DNA of 64,000 bases from Paenibacillus profundus (GCF_021369635.1 NZ_JAJNBZ010000031.1:1-64000), one strand, 5' to 3'; positions 8,150 through 19,006 are shown, numbered from the stretch's first letter. Numbers and translations are program-made. Notes: generated from the sequence alone by a model not told the origin.

Positions 8150-9370
8150 TCATTCATGCAACGCATAATCGATAGAGAACGGCTGCCCAGACCAAGCTTT
8201 CTTCGAAGTCCACTCCGCCTCCCCTTGCCAGAACGGATGCGACAGGGACAAGGCGAGCGGCAGAAGCGCAGTCGAGCAAAGATAGAGGCTGCCGGTCGAG
8301 ATATACGTCTCACCGATGTCCGGTTGATGTCCGCAAAATCCAACCGTCAACCATCCATCTGGTGTGTAAGTGCCCGGGGCATCCATCATACGGCGCATCA
8401 CAGCCGTCAAGGCGCATCGCACCTGCGATGGAGTCAATGATTCAGGCAGTTCATCAAGCCATGCGATCTGTGCAAGCGTCTGCAATGCGCCGCAGCGGTA
8501 AGCTAACGAACGGCCAACAGGCGGGATCGTTCCTTCCGGAGATATGCTGCGCTCCTGCTGCAACGCATATCGCTGTGCTCGCCTTAACACGCTCGGCTTC
8601 ATCTTGTTCCAATCCGGATACAGATCGCCAAGCAATCGGAGCATATCGAGCAGCATTGGCTGAATCACGAAGCTGTTGTAATAATCTGCGTGGTACGCTG
8701 GTCCGTCACCGTATATTCCGTCACCGACATACCACTGCTCATGCTGCTTCAATGCGTAATCTATCCGCATCGGATCCCATTCCGCTTCGCCAACATGATA
8801 TAGTGCCGCTTCAATCATTGCGGAGAACAGCAGCCAGTTGTTGAAATGTGGCTTACGCATCCGGGTGCTCTTCCACGCTGTAATGACATTGCGCTTGACC
8901 CGTTCGCTTAACGGGTTCCAGAGCGCCTCTGGCGCACGCAGCACACCTTGGCACAGAAACGCCGTATCGACGATCGGTTGGTATCCAGCGGCGAAGTTCA
9001 TATAGTCTGGTGAATTCGGATCAGTAGCAGCGTCCATAGCTTCCACATACAGCTTGCTCAGTTCCAGCCGGAGCTGCTCCTCTTCCGCAAGACCACCTAC
9101 CGAACCGAGCCAGGGCGCGATTCCGGCCATCAGCCGCCCGAATGCCTCCAGGTATGTATAGTGCTCCCGATCCACGCCGTTGGACTCGATAGGCATATCA
9201 AGCTTCAATCGGCGCTCCGCCAGCGCCATCAATACGGGACGCGCTACCCGATTGAGCACCTCTAGCCAATATTGTCGGTCTACTACTGCTGGCTCGTCTC
9301 CATTCCGCTGCTCAGCATATTTTTCCTTGCCATCCGTCTTGATCAACCTGTCCTGACCTTCTCGCTTCAT
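8150..9370 (-). CDS. DUF2264 domain protein
   Basis: The protein of about 406 aa matches the DUF2264 family, alpha/alpha-toroid-like proteins often found beside polysaccharide or glycoside degradation genes. No reaction is established. Features seen: an N-terminal charged tail (about 30 residues) that is probably unstructured, then a helical body with family-typical motifs EAFGRLMAGIAPWL, NFAAGYQPIVDTAFL, FNNWLLFSAMIEA and YGDGPAYHADYYNSFV. There is no signal peptide. The start is uncertain between ATG at 9370 and 9385; both have G-rich upstream sequence. It is a single gene with its own terminator, sitting between rpsI and cysH. Confidence 0.85.
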   Translation of the reverse strand: MKREGQDRLIKTDGKEKYAEQRNGDEPAVVDRQYWLEVLNRVARPVLMALAERRLKLDMPIESNGVDREHYTYLEAFGRLMAGIAPWLGSVGGLAEEEQLRLELSKLYVEAMDAATDPNSPDYMNFAAGYQPIVDTAFLCQGVLRAPEALWNPLSERVKRNVITAWKSTRMRKPHFNNWLLFSAMIEAALYHVGEAEWDPMRIDYALKQHEQWYVGDGIYGDGPAYHADYYNSFVIQPMLLDMLRLLGDLYPDWNKMKPSVLRRAQRYALQQERSISPEGTIPPVGRSLAYRCGALQTLAQIAWLDELPESLTPSQVRCALTAVMRRMMDAPGTYTPDGWLTVGFCGHQPDIGETYISTGSLYLCSTALLPLALSLSHPFWQGEAEWTSKKAWSGQPFSIDYALHE

Positions 9371-9468
9371 TCTCTTCGCCCCCATCCCTCATATCCCCGA
9401 AATAAGCTACCTTCGACGTTTATTATATCGGATGATGGCGCGTTGTGAGCATGATATCTGTTATACGC

Positions 9469-9504
9469 AAAAAACCCTCTTGCGACCGTAGTCGTAAGAG
9501 GGTT
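9469..9504 (-). terminator. Terminator of rplM-rpsI
   Basis: A perfect AACCCTCTT...AAGAGGGTT stem, 14 bp long with one mismatch region and a 4-base loop, is followed on the minus strand by TTTTTT. It lies 22 bases after the rpsI stop. Confidence 0.93.
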
Positions 9505-9525
9505 GATTCCGTTCGTAATCCAATC

Positions 9526-9918
9526 TTAACGTTTCGAGAACTGAGGCGCACGACGAGCTGCTTTAAGACCGTATTTTTTACGCTCTTTCATACGTGGATC
9601 GCGCGTCAGGAAGCCTGCTTTTTTCAAAGCCGGACGAAGCTCTGGATCAGCTTTCAGCAATGCACGGGAAATACCGTGACGAATTGCGCCAGCTTGACCA
9701 GTGATACCGCCGCCATGAGCCAGAACCAACACGTCATATTTGCCGAGTGTTTCTGTAAGGTTCAACGGTTGCTTCACGATAAGCTTCAAAGTTTCCAAAC
9801 CGAAGTATTCATTAAGGTCGCGTTTGTTGATAACGATGCGGCCTTCGCCCGGTACTAGGCGAACGCGCGCTACCGAATGCTTACGACGACCTGTCCCATA
9901 GTATTGTACTTGTGCCAT
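9526..9918 (-). CDS. rpsI: 30S ribosomal protein S9
   Basis: S9 lies in the head of the 30S subunit, and its C-terminal tail reaches the P-site tRNA. The 130-aa length and the ending QFSKR are standard. [14 protein letters not shown] near the start and [15 protein letters not shown] are family signatures. GGGGAGGA precedes the ATG. It is the second gene after rplM, 21 bases away, and ends in a strong terminator. Confidence 0.98.
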   Translation of the reverse strand: MAQVQYYGTGRRKHSVARVRLVPGEGRIVINKRDLNEYFGLETLKLIVKQPLNLTETLGKYDVLVLAHGGGITGQAGAIRHGISRALLKADPELRPALKKAGFLTRDPRMKERKKYGLKAARRAPQFSKR

Positions 9919-9939
9919 GAAACTGTCCTCCCCTTTCTA

Positions 9940-10377
9940 TTATCCGCGAAGTTCGTAAACTTCAGGTTGTTGTGCTTGATGTGGGTGCTCTACGCCGGCA
10001 TAAACTTTAACACGAAGTTTCATTTTATTGCCCATGCGCGTTTTTGGCAGCATGCCTTGAACAGCGAGTTCCACCATACGCTCAGGTTTTTTGTTCAACA
10101 TTTCTTGAGCGCTTGTCACTTTCAAACCACCTGGATAGAAGGAGTGACGGTAGTACATTTTGTTTTGCAATTTCTTGCCAGTCAACACGATTTTGTCAGC
10201 GTTAACGATGACAACGAAGTCACCTGTATCAACGTGAGGCGTAAATGTTGTTTTGTGTTTGCCGCGAATCAATGCAGCTGCTTCACTTGCCAGACGACCA
10301 AGCGTCTTACCTTCAGCGTCAATAATGTGCCATTTGCGCTCAACTTCAGCTGGCTTGGCCATGTATGTGGTACGCAT
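9940..10377 (-). CDS. rplM: 50S ribosomal protein L13
   Basis: L13 is an early assembly protein of the 50S subunit. At 145 aa it has the normal length, with [16 protein letters not shown] near the start and [15 protein letters not shown] at the end. The ATG at 10377 follows AGAGGAGGA with good spacing; the frame stays open upstream but that region is the leader RNA. It is transcribed with rpsI and may be self-regulated through the leader. Confidence 0.98.
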   Translation of the reverse strand: MRTTYMAKPAEVERKWHIIDAEGKTLGRLASEAAALIRGKHKTTFTPHVDTGDFVVIVNADKIVLTGKKLQNKMYYRHSFYPGGLKVTSAQEMLNKKPERMVELAVQGMLPKTRMGNKMKLRVKVYAGVEHPHQAQQPEVYELRG

Positions 10378-10555
10378 GAAATATCCTCCTCTGATGACAT
10401 TTGACGCAACAGTAAGTTGCGTTACAAATTCATTGTTAACGTTCATTCCATTGTTGCATGTCTATATTCGTTCAACTCAATGTTATGTCTTGTTAAAAAC
10501 TGCTACAAGCAGTGTGATTTCTTTATCGGGGCCGTGGGAAGCCTAAAGAAACACA
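10378..10555 (-). ncRNA. Probable L13-type ribosomal leader of rplM
   Basis: About 175 bases of untranslated leader separate the promoter from rplM. It holds two simple hairpins: ACTGC/GCAGT with a 5-base loop, and ACGCAAC/GTTGCGT with a 5-base loop close to the ribosome binding site. L13 leaders that bind L13 are known upstream of rplM in Bacilli. The assignment rests on position and structure, not on a covariance match. Confidence 0.55.
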
Positions 10556-10561
10556 AATGTT

Positions 10562-10590
10562 ATTTTACAATATTAAAGCGATTTTTGCAA
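10562..10590 (-). promoter_or_regulatory. Sigma-A promoter of rplM-rpsI
   Basis: The minus strand has TTGCAA, 17 bases and TAAAAT. The same TTGCAA -35 is used by the rpsJ promoter at 27022-27050. The promoter begins 14 bases after the truA stop. Confidence 0.8.
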
Positions 10591-10604
10591 GGGATTTTTT
10601 CGAT

Positions 10605-11405
10605 TCACTTGGATGCGTTGTTATCCGTGTGAAACTGTTCTTCTCCATTGTAATCCACGTGCCAGAGTGTAAGTCCGTGGGGTACTGCAGTTGGACCGGC
10701 GGCTTTTCGACTCTTAGCTTCCAAAATGCGTGGAATATCAGCCGGAATGAGCTTTCGTTCGCCAACCCGCAAGAGTGTCCCTGCAATGATGCGCACCATA
10801 TTGTATAGAAATCCGTTTCCGGTCAGTTCCAAATGAAGGCGGCCCCTGCCCTCTTCCCCTGTCTCACTTGGCTCAATATCCAACCGAGCGGTGTAAAGGG
10901 TACGCACATTGGACGTTTTCGTCGATTTCGGCGAAACGAAAGAAGTAAAGTCATGCTCTCCAACAAAATAGCGGACTGCCTCTTGCATGGCTGTCATATC
11001 AAGAGGTCTGTGATAATGGAATTCATAATTCCGGCGGAACACATCCGGTTGCCGTTCTGCACATATGGAGTAACGATACGTCTTGCGTTTCGCCGAGTAG
11101 CGAGCGTGGAATGACTGCGGCGCTTCCCAGGCTTCTCGAATGACGATGTCATCAGGTAATCGTGAATTCAACGCCAGACACCAGCGGTCGACAGGAATCA
11201 TCGATGCGGTCGTAAAGTTGAACACTTGACCGTACGCATGAACTCCTGCGTCTGTGCGGCCAGATGCCATAATGGACGTCTGTTCGTTGGTCAGCATGTA
11301 TATCGCGCGTTCGATGCGGCCTTGAACCGTATCCAGCTCCGGCTGAGCTTGAAAACCGCAGTAAGCTGTCCCGTCATAGCTTAATACCATTCCAATGTTA
11401 CGCAT
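10605..11405 (-). CDS. truA: tRNA pseudouridine(38-40) synthase
   Basis: TruA converts uridines 38, 39 and 40 of the tRNA anticodon stem-loop to pseudouridine. The 266-aa protein carries the catalytic Asp in SGRTDAGVHAYGQ (about residue 52) and the family motifs YDGTAYCGFQ, NSRLP and GNGFLYNMVR. It follows rplQ directly. The ecfA1-ecfA2-ecfT transporter genes that separate rplQ from truA in Bacillus are absent here. The hairpin at 11424-11456 suggests partial separation from the upstream cluster. Confidence 0.95.
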   Translation of the reverse strand: MRNIGMVLSYDGTAYCGFQAQPELDTVQGRIERAIYMLTNEQTSIMASGRTDAGVHAYGQVFNFTTASMIPVDRWCLALNSRLPDDIVIREAWEAPQSFHARYSAKRKTYRYSICAERQPDVFRRNYEFHYHRPLDMTAMQEAVRYFVGEHDFTSFVSPKSTKTSNVRTLYTARLDIEPSETGEEGRGRLHLELTGNGFLYNMVRIIAGTLLRVGERKLIPADIPRILEAKSRKAAGPTAVPHGLTLWHVDYNGEEQFHTDNNASK

Positions 11406-11423
11406 TGGTTGTAACCCTCCCGA

Positions 11424-11456
11424 TAAAAAGAAAAGCTCCTCAGGGGGAGCCTTCCT
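11424..11456 (-). terminator. Terminator after rplQ
   Basis: GGCTCC and GGAGC pair around a 6-base loop; the minus strand continues TTTTCTTTTTAT. The stem is short but G+C-rich. It would end the S10-spc-alpha transcript, with some read-through to truA. Confidence 0.65.
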
Positions 11457-11502
11457 TCACGCCGCAAAATGCGTCGTTATCGTACGTGTGACATCACCGC
11501 GA

Positions 11503-11868
11503 TTACGCGCGGTCAACCAGTTCCAAATACACCATAGGCGCGGAGTCGCCACGGCGAGGACCAAGTTTCAAAATGCGCGTATATCCGCCCGGACGCTCAG
11601 CATAACGTGGTGCTAGCTCCGAGAACAGCTTTTGAATTGCGTCTTGTTCGCCATTCAACGTTTCGCGGCGCACGAATGCAGCCACTTGACGACGAGCATG
11701 CAAATCACCGCGTTTTGCAGACGTGATTAGTTTTTCAGCGATGGAACGAACTTCCTTCGCTTTCGCTTCTGTCGTTTGAATGCGCTCATACAAGAACAAG
11801 TCAGTTACCAAGTCGCGGAACAATGCTTTACGGGCACTGGAATCGCGACCTAACTTTTGGTATGCCAT
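11503..11868 (-). CDS. rplQ: 50S ribosomal protein L17
   Basis: L17 sits near the peptide exit tunnel. The 121-aa protein starts [20 protein letters not shown] and keeps the [17 protein letters not shown] motif near the C-terminus. It follows rpoA by 33 bases and closes the alpha cluster, as in other Bacilli. Confidence 0.98.
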   Translation of the reverse strand: MAYQKLGRDSSARKALFRDLVTDLFLYERIQTTEAKAKEVRSIAEKLITSAKRGDLHARRQVAAFVRRETLNGEQDAIQKLFSELAPRYAERPGGYTRILKLGPRRGDSAPMVYLELVDRA

Positions 11869-11901
11869 TGCTATTTCCCCTCCTTCTAAGCCAAGTCCCG
11901 T

Positions 11902-12846
11902 TTAGTCTTCCATGCGTAAGCCCAATCCGAGTTCTTCGAGCTTCTCTTGAACTTCCTCCAAAGACTTGCGGCCCAAGTTGCGAACCTTCATCATATCTTC
12001 TTCGGTCTTCGTAATCAGCTCTTGAACCGTATTGATGCCTGCACGCTTCAAGCAGTTATAGGAACGAACGGAGAGATCGAGCTCTTCGATAGTCATCTCA
12101 AGCACTTTCTCTTTCTTGTCTTCCTCTTTTTCGACCATGATTTCTGCGTCTTTCGCTTCATCCGTCAATCCGACGAAGAGCATCAGATGCTCCGTCAAAA
12201 TTTTCGCGCCGAGGCTCACCGCTTCTTCTGGTCGAATGCTTCCATCCGTCCACACTTCAAGGGTTAACTTGTCGTAGTTGGTTACTTGACCTACACGCGT
12301 ATTTTCAACGCTGTAGTTTACACGCGAAATCGGTGTGTAAATCGAATCTACCGGGATAACCCCGATAGGTTGGTCTTCCCGTTTGTTTCGATCCGCAGGA
12401 ACGTAACCACGTCCACGATTTGCGAAGATTCGCATGTGGAGTCTGGAGCCTTGTGCTAATGTCGCAATGCGGAGATCCGGGTTCAAAATTTCCACATCGC
12501 TATCCGCTCGAATATCGCCAGCCGTTACAACCCCGTCGCCTTCCGCATCGATTTCGAGAACTTTCTCTTCATCAGAATGGATTTTCAGCGACAAGGACTT
12601 CAAATTCAAGATAATTTCAGTAACGTCTTCATAGACGCCTGGAATCGTCGAGAACTCATGTAAGACGCCGTCGATTTGAACAGACGTCACTGCCGCGCCC
12701 GGCAACGAGGAGAGCAGAATACGGCGCAGGGAGTTGCCCAGCGTTGTTCCGTATCCTCGCTCTAATGGTTCTACGACAAATTTGCCGTATGTGCCTTCCT
12801 CATTGACGTCAACGGTCTCAATTTTCGGCTTTTCGATCTCAATCAC
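11902..12846 (-). CDS. rpoA: RNA polymerase alpha subunit
   Basis: The alpha subunit dimerises to start RNA polymerase assembly and contacts activators and UP elements. At 314 aa it has the Bacillus length. The N-terminal domain (about 1-230) includes [18 protein letters not shown], and the C-terminal domain (about 245-314) has the helix-hairpin-helix [14 protein letters not shown] and [11 protein letters not shown]. The start is GTG at 12846 with AAGGAGGG upstream; an ATG further upstream in frame has no ribosome binding site. Confidence 0.98.
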   Translation of the reverse strand: MIEIEKPKIETVDVNEEGTYGKFVVEPLERGYGTTLGNSLRRILLSSLPGAAVTSVQIDGVLHEFSTIPGVYEDVTEIILNLKSLSLKIHSDEEKVLEIDAEGDGVVTAGDIRADSDVEILNPDLRIATLAQGSRLHMRIFANRGRGYVPADRNKREDQPIGVIPVDSIYTPISRVNYSVENTRVGQVTNYDKLTLEVWTDGSIRPEEAVSLGAKILTEHLMLFVGLTDEAKDAEIMVEKEEDKKEKVLEMTIEELDLSVRSYNCLKRAGINTVQELITKTEEDMMKVRNLGRKSLEEVQEKLEELGLGLRMED

Positions 12847-12983
12847 TGTATAACCCTCCTTCAAACGTCGCTGGCGTTTATCAACGTCAAACACCTAAGG
12901 TCGGTCGATTCATGCAGTATGCCTAAACAACCATTATTCCCAACAGGCGCTAGCTTAATACTACACGCATCGGTGTGCCATCA

Positions 12984-13379
12984 TTAAACGCGACGACGTT
13001 TTGGTGGGCGGCAGCCGTTGTGCGGGATTGGCGTTACATCTTTGATCATGCTAACTTCCAAACCTGCAGCTTGCAAGGAACGGATGGCAGCTTCACGACC
13101 TGCGCCTGGTCCTTTAACCATAACTTCAACCGACTTCATGCCATGTTCCATTGCTGCTTTAGCAGCGGACTCAGCAGCCATTTGAGCTGCGAATGGCGTC
13201 GATTTACGAGAGCCTTTATAGCCCAAACCGCCGGAACTAGCCCAAGAAATTGCGTTGCCGTGTGGATCCGTGATAGTTACGATCGTGTTGTTAAACGTAG
13301 AACGGATGTGTGCCACACCGGTCTCAATATTTTTACGGTCACGACGTTTAGTACGTACGACTTTTTTTGGTTTAGCCAT
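12984..13379 (-). CDS. rpsK: 30S ribosomal protein S11
   Basis: S11 forms part of the 30S platform near the mRNA exit and the E site. The 131-aa length is standard. [19 protein letters not shown] and the C-terminal [15 protein letters not shown] are clear family motifs. It follows rpsM by 16 bases. The 137-base gap before rpoA holds no gene. Confidence 0.98.
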   Translation of the reverse strand: MAKPKKVVRTKRRDRKNIETGVAHIRSTFNNTIVTITDPHGNAISWASSGGLGYKGSRKSTPFAAQMAAESAAKAAMEHGMKSVEVMVKGPGAGREAAIRSLQAAGLEVSMIKDVTPIPHNGCRPPKRRRV

Positions 13380-13395
13380 TGCTACTTATCCCCCC

Positions 13396-13764
13396 TTACT
13401 TCTTCTTGTTCGCTACCGTACGACGAGGGCCTTTACGTGTACGAGCATTTGTCTTAGTACGTTGTCCACGAACAGGCAATCCGCGACGATGACGGATACC
13501 ACGATAGCATCCGATTTCAACCAAACGTTTCACGTTCAGAGAGATCTCACGACGAAGGTCACCCTCAACCTTTACCGTTTTGTCAATCAGCTCACGAATT
13601 TTGTTCACTTCGTCTTCCGTCAAATCGCGAACGCGAGTATTAGGGTTAACGCCAGCCTCAGTGATTACTTTTTTAGAAGTTGTTTTACCAATACCAAAAA
13701 TGTATGTCAAGGCGATCTCAACGCGTTTATCCCGTGGCAAGTCTACACCAGCTATACGAGCCAT
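13396..13764 (-). CDS. rpsM: 30S ribosomal protein S13
   Basis: S13 is a head protein contacting the P-site tRNA and bridge B1. The 122-aa protein starts [20 protein letters not shown] and ends in the basic tail expected ([17 protein letters not shown]). It lies between rpmJ and rpsK, the usual order. Confidence 0.98.
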   Translation of the reverse strand: MARIAGVDLPRDKRVEIALTYIFGIGKTTSKKVITEAGVNPNTRVRDLTEDEVNKIRELIDKTVKVEGDLRREISLNVKRLVEIGCYRGIRHRRGLPVRGQRTKTNARTRKGPRRTVANKKK

Positions 13765-13782
13765 TTACGCTACACCCCCTTC

Positions 13783-14212
<430 letters not shown>

Positions 14213-14214
14213 CG

Positions 14215-14526
14215 TCATTCTCCTCTCTGTTCAGCATGCTGAGCGGCTTGTTCCTCGGCAAACTTCGATATAACGTAACGAAGCTTGCTATTGGTTACCC
14301 GACCGCTTTCATTTAAACTTTGGACAACTTCATGACTCATTGCGGTTTGCAATTCGAGATGAAGCAAGTTTTTTCGTTTAGGCTGGTCAAACTTACATTT
14401 GTCCCCATCCGCTATCTTGACGTAGCGCGATTCTTCAATGCCAATGATGACTGCATACTTGCTGGCATCACGACCTCGAAGCACCTTGACGAATTGGCCG
14501 AGACGTGGTTCTCGCACTTCATTCAT
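14215..14526 (-). CDS. KOW-domain RNA-binding protein (L14e/YbzG-like)
   Basis: The 103-aa protein starts with a KOW-like fold ([21 protein letters not shown]), similar to archaeal and eukaryotic L14e and to Bacillus YbzG. A charged helical C-terminal tail follows (about residues 75-103). In Firmicutes this gene is kept between map and infA in the spc cluster, which suggests a ribosome-related role that has not been defined. The AGGTG ribosome binding site supports the start. It stops 2 bases before infA, so the two are probably translationally coupled. Confidence 0.85.
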   Translation of the reverse strand: MNEVREPRLGQFVKVLRGRDASKYAVIIGIEESRYVKIADGDKCKFDQPKRKNLLHLELQTAMSHEVVQSLNESGRVTNSKLRYVISKFAEEQAAQHAEQRGE

Positions 14527-14536
14527 GTAAGTTCAC

Positions 14537-15289
14537 CTACTCAACCAGCTTCGTCAAAATTTCGCAACCGTCCGGCGTCACAGCTACTGTATGCTCGAAA
14601 TGAGCGCACAGCGTCCCGTCCACCGTCACGACCGTCCAGTTATCCGCGAGCGTCTTGACGTGTCGTTCTCCGGCAATGACCATCGGCTCAATCGCCAACG
14701 TCATGCCCGGTTTGAGCCGCGGGCCGCGATCCGGGATACCGTAGTTCGGGATTTGCGGCTCTTCATGAAGCTCCGCACCGACCCCGTGCCCGACGTACTC
14801 CCGCACGACGGAAAAACCTGCATCTTCGATAACGCGTTGAATCGCGTGGGATATCGTGTACAGACGAACGTCTGGCTTTACCAAAGCGAGTCCCGCAAAC
14901 AGCGATTGCTCGGTTACGTCAAGCAACTGCTGAGCCGACTCCGAAATGGCACCAACCCCGTAGGTCCAAGCCGAGTCGCCATGATACCCGCGGTATTCCG
15001 CACCGATATCGATGCTGATGATGTCGCCTTCGTTTAATTTGCGTTTGCCGGGAATGCCGTGTACCAGTTCTTCGTTAACTGATGTGCAAATGCTGCCAGA
15101 AAAACCATTATAGCCCTTGAACGAAGGTGTCGCTCCTTGACTGTGAATGAACGTTTCTGCGATTGAATCGAGTTCACGAGTCGTTATGCCCGGCTCAATC
15201 GATTTAGCCAGAAGACGATGCGTTTCCGCTACAATTCGTCCAGCTTCCCTCATGAAGCCTAGTTCCACTTCGGACTTACAAATGATCAT
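14537..15289 (-). CDS. map: Methionine aminopeptidase type I
   Basis: Map removes the initiator Met from new proteins. The 250-aa enzyme keeps the metal ligands: Asp in [18 protein letters not shown] (two), His in [11 protein letters not shown], Glu in AIEPMV and Glu in FEHTVAV. There is no N-terminal zinc-finger extension. It starts 5 bases after adk stops, the classic adk-map pair. Confidence 0.97.
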   Translation of the reverse strand: MIICKSEVELGFMREAGRIVAETHRLLAKSIEPGITTRELDSIAETFIHSQGATPSFKGYNGFSGSICTSVNEELVHGIPGKRKLNEGDIISIDIGAEYRGYHGDSAWTYGVGAISESAQQLLDVTEQSLFAGLALVKPDVRLYTISHAIQRVIEDAGFSVVREYVGHGVGAELHEEPQIPNYGIPDRGPRLKPGMTLAIEPMVIAGERHVKTLADNWTVVTVDGTLCAHFEHTVAVTPDGCEILTKLVE

Positions 15290-15294
15290 TTGGT

Positions 15295-15945
<651 letters not shown>

Positions 15946-16039
15946 TCACTCCCTTTACTGTAAGCACAGGCTTAACTTCGTCGGAAGTGGGGTGCTTCGA
16001 TGCCATTCGTTAAGCCTCTGCCCTACAAGAAACAGCACA

Positions 16040-16080
16040 ATAGGTGCCGATGAGCCGTTCTTGGCTTCATCAGTACCTAT
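16040..16080. repeat. Imperfect hairpin between secY and adk
   Basis: ATAGGTGCCGATGAGCC pairs with GGCTTCATCAGTACCTAT with one mismatch, one G-U pair and one bulge, giving about 16 pairs around a 6-base loop. It begins 3 bases after the secY stop. No T-run follows, so it may limit or process the transcript rather than end it. Confidence 0.6.
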
Positions 16081-16083
16081 CGC

Positions 16084-17382
16084 CTATTTGTTGATGAAAC
16101 CTTTGTAATGGCGTTTAATCAATTGGCTCTCAATTTGCTTCATCGTATCCAGCGCAACGCCGACGATGATGAGAATTGAAGTACCACCGATTTGAACGGA
16201 ACGCGGCAATCCGGCAAGTGCTCCGAAGAACACAGGCAAGATAGAGATAAGCGCCAGGAATAGTGCACCTGCCAACGTAATGCGGGACATAACCCGAGTC
16301 AAATACGTAGCAGTCGCTTTCCCAGGACGAATGCCCGGGATGTATCCGCCGTTCTTTTTCATTTGATCCGCCATTTGTTGCGGGTTCAATTGAACGAACG
16401 TGTAGAAGAACGTGAACCCGATAATCAACAGCACGTACAAGACCATGCCAAGCGGCTTGTCATAGTACATGTGGGTGATTACCCATTTGGCCCACGGCTT
16501 ATCCGCCCAGAACTGCGCAATCGTAATTGGGAACATCAACAGCGATACTGCGAAGATGACCGGAATAACGCCAGCGCCATTTACTTTGAGTGGAATATGC
16601 GTGTTCTGCCCGCCGTACATTTTGTTACCAACAACACGTTTTGCGTATTGCACCGGGATTTTGCGGTTACCTTGCTGAATGAAGATAACACCGACCACTA
16701 TCAACACGATGAACAACGCGATTAGAATCATTTTGACGATGTTCAGGAACATTTGTCCGCTGCCATCGATAAATTGCGAACGATAAATCTCGCCGATATG
16801 CGTAGGGACTCCCGCAACGATACCCGCAAAGATTAGGATCGAGATGCCGTTCCCGATGCCCTTCTCTGTGATTTGTTCACCAAGCCACATCAAGAAGGCC
16901 GTACCGGCAGTCAGTACAATGGCGATTACAATATAATCCGCAAATGTGGCTCCCGGAACCAATTCCATGCCATACATACGGTTAAATCCAATCGCTGTAC
17001 CGAATGCTTGAATCAATCCCAAAATAATCGTGCCGTAGCGCGTAATCTGGGCTAGCTTACGTTTGCCGACTTCTCCTTCTTTCGCCCATTCCGCAAACTT
17101 TGGAATGACGTCCATGGTTAGAAGCTGCACGATAATGGATGCCGTAATGTACGGCATGATACCGAGCGCAAAGATGGAAAACTTGAACAACGCACCACCG
17201 GAGAACGTGTTCAGCAGGCTGAACAGGTCCGTTCCTTGGTTTGCTGAAGCAAAGACCGAAGTATCTACGCCAGGAACCGGAATGAAGGAACCGACGCGAT
17301 ATACGATCAAGACCATGAGTGTAAATAAAATCTTACGTCTCAGATCCTCGACTCGCCATATATTCGATACGGTCTTGAACAT
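16084..17382 (-). CDS. secY: Preprotein translocase subunit SecY
   Basis: SecY is the channel of the Sec translocon, working with SecE (encoded at 45901-46110) and SecA. The 432-aa protein has the ten expected membrane segments; the plug and second segment region contains GGALFKFSIFALGIMPYI. The start overlaps the rplO stop by one base (TAATG), so the two are translationally coupled. GAGGTG precedes the ATG. Confidence 0.98.
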   Translation of the reverse strand: MFKTVSNIWRVEDLRRKILFTLMVLIVYRVGSFIPVPGVDTSVFASANQGTDLFSLLNTFSGGALFKFSIFALGIMPYITASIIVQLLTMDVIPKFAEWAKEGEVGKRKLAQITRYGTIILGLIQAFGTAIGFNRMYGMELVPGATFADYIVIAIVLTAGTAFLMWLGEQITEKGIGNGISILIFAGIVAGVPTHIGEIYRSQFIDGSGQMFLNIVKMILIALFIVLIVVGVIFIQQGNRKIPVQYAKRVVGNKMYGGQNTHIPLKVNGAGVIPVIFAVSLLMFPITIAQFWADKPWAKWVITHMYYDKPLGMVLYVLLIIGFTFFYTFVQLNPQQMADQMKKNGGYIPGIRPGKATATYLTRVMSRITLAGALFLALISILPVFFGALAGLPRSVQIGGTSILIIVGVALDTMKQIESQLIKRHYKGFINK

Positions 17383-17822
17383 TAGATCACCTCGGATTTA
17401 CCGCCGGCAGCCTCGATCTTCTCTACCGCAGATTGAGAGAACTTATTTGCTTTGACCGTCAATTTAACGGACAATTCACCATTACCCAAAATTTTGATTC
17501 CGCTCATTGGGTTTTTCACGATGCCTTGTTCCATCAGCAATTCCGGAGTTACTTCCGTGCCTGCTTCAAAGCGGTTCAATTCCGTCACGTTAATAACCGC
17601 ATACTCTTTGCGAGTAGGGTTGATGAAACCGCGTTTTGGCAAACGACGGTACAGTGGGTTTTGTCCACCCTCGAAGCCTGGACGAACACCACCGCCGGAA
17701 CGAGAATTTTGACCTTTATGACCACGGCCAGATGTCTTCCCATTTCCTGTCGCGATACCACGGCCAACGCGCTTACGTACGCTGCGGGAACCAGGTGCCG
17801 GAGAAAGTTCATTCAACTTCAT
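17382..17822 (-). CDS. rplO: 50S ribosomal protein L15
   Basis: L15 is a late-assembly 50S protein with a long basic N-terminal extension. The 146-aa protein has the Gly/Arg-rich region [17 protein letters not shown] and the RRLPKRGF motif. The ATG at 17822 follows AGGAGGTG by 9 bases; a codon at 17834 in frame lies inside that site and is not used. It overlaps secY by one base. Confidence 0.97.
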   Translation of the reverse strand: MKLNELSPAPGSRSVRKRVGRGIATGNGKTSGRGHKGQNSRSGGGVRPGFEGGQNPLYRRLPKRGFINPTRKEYAVINVTELNRFEAGTEVTPELLMEQGIVKNPMSGIKILGNGELSVKLTVKANKFSQSAVEKIEAAGGKSEVI

Positions 17823-17913
17823 CGTTCGACGCACCTCCTTAAATATTTATGCATTCATCATTAATTGTTGTACATGTTTCGAGCAGTTGAATAGAAGCAT
17901 GCAGTAGAGAACC

Positions 17914-18099
17914 TTATGCTTCGATTTCTTTTACTTCAACCAGATGTTTCACTTGATTGACCATTCCGCGGATCGCATCGTTGTCATTATGAACAACCGT
18001 CTGATTCATTTTGCGCAAGCCCAATGTGTTCACCGTGCTACGTTGAGTTTGCGGGCGACCGATCAGACTGCGAACGAGGGTAATTTGCAATTTCGCCAT
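17914..18099 (-). CDS. rpmD: 50S ribosomal protein L30
   Basis: The 61-aa protein has the L30 signature [29 protein letters not shown] precedes the ATG. It follows rpsE by 13 bases. The 91-base gap before rplO carries no gene. Confidence 0.97.
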   Translation of the reverse strand: MAKLQITLVRSLIGRPQTQRSTVNTLGLRKMNQTVVHNDNDAIRGMVNQVKHLVEVKEIEA

Positions 18100-18112
18100 C
18101 TTTGTCCCCTCC

Positions 18113-18610
18113 TTATCCTAACAGTTCTTCAACGGATTTGCCGCGCAATTTCGCTACTTGTTCTGCCGTCTTAAGACGGGACAGACCTTCAAGCGTTGCG
18201 TTAACCATGTTCATAGAGTTCGAGGAACCAAGCGATTTCGTCAAGATATCGCCTACACCTGCCAACTCTAACACGGCGCGAACAGGACCGCCAGCGATAA
18301 CCCCTGTACCTTCGGAAGCTGGTTTCAAGAGAACTTTACCAGCGCCGAACTGACCCATAACTTGGTGAGGGATTGTCGTGTTAACAAACGGAACATGAAT
18401 CAGATTTTTCTTTGCGTCTTCGATGCCTTTGCGGATAGCGTCAGGTACTTCGGATGCTTTACCGATTCCTGCGCCGACCCAACCATTGCCATCTCCAACA
18501 ACTACGAGTGCGCTGAAGCTAAAGCGGCGTCCGCCCTTTACGACTTTAGCTACGCGGTTAATTTGAACAACTTTTTCAGAAAGTTCTAACGTGTTTGGAT
18601 CAACTCGCAA
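18113..18610 (-). CDS. rpsE: 30S ribosomal protein S5
   Basis: S5 contributes to mRNA unwinding and decoding accuracy. The 165-aa protein has an N-terminal double-stranded RNA-binding domain ([18 protein letters not shown]) and a C-terminal domain with [12 protein letters not shown]. The start codon is TTG at 18610, with AAGGAGGT 8 bases upstream and a start matching Bacillus S5. Confidence 0.97.
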   Translation of the reverse strand: MRVDPNTLELSEKVVQINRVAKVVKGGRRFSFSALVVVGDGNGWVGAGIGKASEVPDAIRKGIEDAKKNLIHVPFVNTTIPHQVMGQFGAGKVLLKPASEGTGVIAGGPVRAVLELAGVGDILTKSLGSSNSMNMVNATLEGLSRLKTAEQVAKLRGKSVEELLG

Positions 18611-18637
18611 GTCGTCTACCTCCTTCGATTGAATTCA

Positions 18638-19006
18638 TTAGAATTCAAGGCCAGCTTCGCGTGCCGCGTCAGCCAACGCCTGAATACGTCCGTGATACAA
18701 GTAACCGCCGCGATCGAATACGACTGTTTCGTAACCTTGTGCTTTTGCACGTTTCGCGATCAATTCTCCCACTTTGCGTGCCGATTCGACGTCACCGCCG
18801 TTTTTGATATCGGCATTAAGCTCTTTGTCCATCGTTGATGCAGATGCGATTGTTACACCTTTAACATCATCGATAAGCTGAGCGTAGATATGTTTAGAGG
18901 AACGGAATACGTTCAAACGCGGACGTTCTGTCGTTCCTTCAATTTTCTTACGGACACGAAGGTGTCTTTTCAAACGAGCTTTGTTTTTATCGGCTTTCGT
19001 AATCAT
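18638..19006 (-). CDS. rplR: 50S ribosomal protein L18
   Basis: L18 binds 5S rRNA with L5 and L25. The 122-aa protein has the basic N-terminal tail ([15 protein letters not shown]) and the motif [20 protein letters not shown], and ends [20 protein letters not shown]. It lies between rplF and rpsE. Confidence 0.98.
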   Translation of the reverse strand: MITKADKNKARLKRHLRVRKKIEGTTERPRLNVFRSSKHIYAQLIDDVKGVTIASASTMDKELNADIKNGGDVESARKVGELIAKRAKAQGYETVVFDRGGYLYHGRIQALADAAREAGLEF

